From: an uncultured Clostridia bacterium
GTDB taxonomy: Bacteria; Bacillota; Clostridia; Christensenellales; UBA1242
NCBI GenBank assembly: GCA_934754355.1
Contig: CAKVID010000004.1
Coordinates: forward strand, 124,001 to 188,000
Reading direction: 5' to 3'
Length of the DNA stretch: 64,000 nucleotides
The notes under the pieces were generated by a model. It saw only the letters and a program-made list of their open reading frames with translations. It searched no databases and was not told the origin of the DNA. This document shows positions 41,301 through 47,300 of the stretch, in pieces. Each line of letters opens with the position of its first letter. The first letter of the stretch is position 1. The translations under genes and the position numbers were made by a program.

Positions 41301-44300
41301 TGCATCATAAAGTGGTGTAACTTCACTGATTTTAACTTTCAAATCAGACAAATAGTAACCATCTGTGCTATTAGATTTTCTGACATAATGAGTAGTAGAA
41401 CTAAATTCAGAAGCGTTACTCAAATCTCCATCTTGAAGACCTGTTGTAACATATTCAATTGTGTAAGTATATCTACCCAAATAAACCGCTTCAAATACAA
41501 TAGTACTATTATTTGCATCATATATATAACCTAATTCTGCAAAAGTTATTTTGCTTGGAGCAGTAAATGTTTTGCCATTATACTTCCAACCACTAATGTA
41601 CAAATTGTCTGCGTGAGTAGCATCAGTTAGAGTACTTGGGTCAAGTAAAGTAATATCTTGACCATTCTCGCCCTCTACAATCTTCTCTCCGCCAGTATAA
41701 GTATATTTGTAAGTAATCTTATTACCAGAATAATATCCATATAAGATATATGATTTGGTGATGGTTATCTTCTCGCCATCATCAAATGCTTTCTCACCAT
41801 TCTCATATGTCCAATACTCTAGACTAAAGCCATCAATATTCCTTGCTTCTTCTACACCAATAGTAACAAGACTATTAGGCTCAAAGCCAGAAACATAAGT
41901 TACTCTGCCCTTGTAATTGTATTGGATTGTATAAGCGTTATCATCAAAATCTTCTACAAATGTTGTATCTTTGGAAATGATATATTTAGTAATAGCCGAT
42001 TTAGTCTCGTCACCATTTAGATAGAACTTAACAAATTTACCCTTAGTATAAGTAATATCCTCTTTGGTAGGAAGAGTTATTTCGCTACCCATAAATACTA
42101 CTGCCGACCTATTAACAATATCGAATTTATCTACATTGTTATAGATAGCACTTGTAGCACTCATTGCTACATTTTGAAGAGTGCCTCTATTCATAACAAA
42201 TGTTACAGTATAAGACTTAGGAGTAGCAACAATTGTAATGTCTGCCTCGTAATAGCCCTCGCCATCTCTAGTTGCACTCATCTCAAGTTGACTAACATCA
42301 ATCATTCGTCCTTGACTTAAAGTAATTACTTTGTCTCCGCTATATAGTACGAAATCATAATAATCACTACGATTATCAAGGCTATATGATAATTGACTAA
42401 TACTTGTAACTTTGATTAAAGCATTTAGATTTGCTCTATCTAGTGTGTATGCCTCGTAATTTAGGCTATCAGTAACGCCTCCAATTGTAATTGTGCCATT
42501 ATCTGTAAAGCCATCTTTAAGAGTATATAATCCATAATTTAGATTAATATTTACTTTAACTTTGTCTGCACTATAAGTTGTAACTATGTAATATCTATCT
42601 AATCCATTATTAGTAGCATTAAATAAATATGACATATCCGCTGTACCAATATATGCGTGAGTTTCATCAATTGTTATAAATCCAGCATCTGTAATATTAC
42701 TGTCAAATTTATCAAAACCATATCCACTATCTGGCTTATCAGCAATAATTTCTATAGTTGTAAAGTGATTAACTGTAAATACTTTAGAATTTTCTTCACT
42801 AGTAATTACGCTATCTACACTATGCATATTATCTATGTAAATATATCCAGCAGTGGTACTAGTAAGGATATCTCCATCACTATTTTTCAATTGGAAATTC
42901 TCTCTAACTGTAACTCCACCAAAAGCAGTATTAACAGTTATATCTTTAGTAGCATAAGTGTATACAGGATATAATTTGATTACTCCCGATTTGATAAGAT
43001 TGTCATCTACAATGATCTCACTGCCGAAAGCATAATATTTATCTTCGGCAACACTCTCGCCTAATTTATAAAGCGTAGTACTAAAGCCTACTAGAGTATA
43101 TCCACCTATAGTTAAATTTAGATTATTGCTATTAAGCACAATTGTAGAATTGTATCTAACTTGTGCAATAGAAGGATTTGTTTTGTTGTAAGCATAGTTG
43201 CCTACAGATATAATTCTATTTCCACCAATTGTAATGATATTTGGAATATTAGCAAAGCCAATATTTGCACCATCTATTCCACCCAACAAATATGCTTTGT
43301 AAGGAGAAACAAGTGTTGTTTCTGGCAAATCTGCATTGCCTTCTTGTTCGCTATCTATTACATCTGCTACAGCATATACATAAGTATCAATTAATTCGTA
43401 TTCCCAAATGATATACAAATTATATATTTGTGTGTACTTATTTCGAAGCATTGTAGCAATAGAATTAAGTTTGCTTGAATTTAGAAGTAAGTCTTCTGCC
43501 GAACTTAAATTATATCTAATTGTACTATTTGAAAGTACTGCATCACTTGCCCACATTGAAGCAGTGAAATGTTTTCTTGTAACATTAGGAGTAGGAAGTT
43601 TGAATGAACTATCTATTCCATCTGGATTAGAAATAGTCTTCTCTACTAATTTACCCGTCTTAGAAGCAGTGGCTACAAAGTAATCAATACCATTGATATC
43701 CCCTTCTACATCACTTGAATTAGCATTATAAACAATTTGGAAAATATCAATCAAATTGAATGTAACTACAACATCTTCTGTAACATTATAATTATCACTT
43801 CCAAAATTCTCTCTTAATAAATCATCTAGTGTCAAAGTTGTGCTTGCACCAGACTTAGGATATACAATATATCCTTCTAGTAAATAATTATTGAAATTAT
43901 ATGAGTAAGCCTGATGTCCTAAATTCATAAGGCTAACTACTTTGTCTAAATTACCATAAACAACTACATTTTCTAGAGTAATCTCTTCGCCATTTAAGTA
44001 TTTATTAAGTATATCTGCATTAACCTTGTTATCTTTGGTTAGTGGCATTTCTAACATATTTCTATTAGTGATACCATTAGCCGAACTGAGTGATACTTGG
44101 AATTTAATTCTTCTATTTGATGCCCAAATTGCATATAGATTAATATTTTTATCCACTGCAGTAATTGATGTAATTGTGCTATCACTATCTTTATCTGTAT
44201 TCCAACCATTAAATGTGAAATTAATTCTAGAAGTAGTGTAATTAGAATTTAATTCTAGACTTTCTCCACTTCTTATAAACTTGATGTATTTCTCAACACC

Positions 44301-47300
44301 TTCGTTATTTAATACTAAATTTCCACCATCTTGGTCGATATTATCATAGAAACTAACTTTGTAAATAGGAGAAATAACTGGAGTAAGAGTTACATCGCCT
44401 ACTGGCATTGTAAATGCTGGAACTCTACCATTGCCGTCAACCAACAATTCTGTTACTTCGCCACTTACAGTGCTTAGAGTTTTACTTGCTCTAAATCCAC
44501 TTACGAAGTAGTAATAGTCATTTTCAGATGAATTGATAATAATCCATTTACCATCTTCTAGATATACAGTTGAATAACCTTTGGCATAGATATATTTGAT
44601 AACATCATTTACATCTATAGTTTCACTTGGAAGATGTTTGCTATCAGCAATAGCCATATTATAACCAAAAGTATCATTAGCATTAGCAAAAGATAATGTG
44701 TATTTATCTTGCCATACTGCATATAATGTCAAATTATCTTTAATTCCGTTTAATACATCTGCGTCTGCAGTTGTACTATCTTTAGTTTTTGACCAACCAA
44801 CAATACCTCTGCTATCAGTCTCAAGTGTATTTAGAATATAATTAATATTAGAAATATTTGTATTAGTAATACTCTCATCTGCATTCTGCAAATAAGCATA
44901 ACTACTATTTAACATTTCTCTATTTCCAATAATTGTTCCGAATGGAACATTTGCAAGTACAAGTCTATAGTCTGTACCACTACTTGTTACTATCAAAGTA
45001 ACACTATATGTTACATAACTCCATGCACCAAGTAGAGTGTAAACATTATTACCCTCTGGTGCTGGAAGATAGTGAATACCACTACCATCTGCATTACCAA
45101 CATATTTGTATCCAGTCTCGCCTTCTTTATTAAGAACGATTGTATCGCCTAACTTAATAATTCTAGCGGTTCCGTTATCATCATATGTCCAGTACTTGAA
45201 TTCTACACCCTCAACTTCTACACCATCAACAAATATTTGTGGCTTCTCTTCTAATTTATATTCTTGACCTCTATATAGTGTTCTCTGAGGGGTATAATTA
45301 ACTGCACTTTCATATTCTACTGGTTGATTGAAATTAACTATATATTTCTCAACCCAAACACCAGTAAATGTAAATGTTTGACCAGAAGAAATTGCAACTG
45401 GAATAGTGAATGTATCGCCAACTGCGTATTCATTGCCATCTTCGTCAACCCATTTATACAAATCTTTGGATAAATTTACCCAACTATAACTATCTCCACC
45501 TAAGAATGTGAAAGTATAGCCATTTGTAATATGTTTCTCTGTTTGATTTTCGCTTGGTTTATTATCACTAGTCAAGTAAGCAAAAGTTTTGCTATCATCT
45601 GAGCCCTTTTCTTTGATAAGCACGATAACTGCATCAATTGTGCCACCCTCTGGGGTCTTGAATGAAGGAACTAGTGTCACATTTCTCTCTGTTGGGAAGA
45701 ATATTGCATTTAGTAAATATTTTACATTACCAAGGCTACCATTATCTGCACGAACTTGCCAACCTACGAAGCAACCTTCATATCCTGCTTTCTTAGCACC
45801 ATATTTAATTGTAATATTGCCACCAACTACAACTTTGTCTAGACCAATTAAGTATGTTTCAACCCTGTCTTCAGTTGTGCCGTCTTCAAATGTCGCACCA
45901 TCAATTACTTTGTAAGTGATTGTATATTCTTGAGTGTAATATGTATACAAAGTTATATTATCGCCACTAACAGGAATAGAAATGCCTGTGCCACTTATTT
46001 CTTCTTTCTTATAAGTATTTTCCCCAAATCTTAGACCATAGTATGTGTATCCCTCAGGAAGCATATCACTGCTTACTTCTGGATAAGATTTAAGAGTAAT
46101 TGCATTAATATAGAATACTTCGCCGGCTTCGTTGTATTTCAAAATTCCAATTGTCTCAGTGCTATATAGTTCTTCTTGTGTAATACCGCCACTAACTTTG
46201 ACAATATATACACTCTTGATGAATGTTAAATTAGCATACAATTTGATTGTATAATTATTGTCTGCATTCAAGTAATCTCTAACCGCAGACATAGACTGTC
46301 CGCCTACAAATTTAATACTATTTGATAAATACCAACCCTCAAATTTCATGTCTTTGCCTGTAAATAAGCCAGTTATAGCAATATCTCCAAGTTCCAAATT
46401 GATATCTTCGCCAAATATAAATGATTGTGTTTTAACCTTCTCTGTAGCATTACCATTGAATGTATAGTATTCAATATTGCAAGTCTGTGCAACATTGGCA
46501 TATAGATTGATAGTGCCCTTACCACTATTATCCCAAGTGATAAATTTCTGAAGAGCATTCAAGTTGCTATAACCATATTTGCTACCAACACCAGCAAGTA
46601 TTGATGAGCAATCGAAGAATAGTTTGTTACTTCCATCTAGAATATACCAACTCTTAATAATTTGACCACCAGTAACTGTTACAAAACTACTATCTTTAAG
46701 AGTTACTGGAATTGTACTGAATACAATTCTATCTGTCTTCTTATCTCCACCCTCTCCTTCTTCGGCATTATACACAATATCTACTTCATTTGCATTCCAA
46801 CGAGTAGCAAGTGTCATGCCAGAAGTTGTAAAGCCAAGTATTCTAAAGTTAGTAGAATTAAATAATTTGCCCGCCTCGAATTTATCATCATAACCACCAG
46901 TTGAATATAATCCAACTAGAGTATAACCTTTGTAGATGCCATTTGAAGCACCTTCAATTAAATAATCTTTAAGTAGTTCTTGCAAACTTGCATACACTTT
47001 ATCCATAACTTCTTGATAAAGCACATCTGTTATTTGACTATCTTTCTCTTGAGGGTCAAGAGTAATAGTGCTTACTATCAAACTAGCATTATTATATGGA
47101 TTAGTAATACCGATTGTTATATCATAAGATTCTGCTTCAAAATGTCCATATATAATTAATTGATTATCAGCATCATGATAAATTACTTTATCTCCCGAAG
47201 TTATTTGAACTTCCCTAGTGCCATCATTTCCTACTACTTCATAATACCAATATTTGAATTTAAGTGTTTTGCCACTATAATCAATTGTTGGAATTACTGG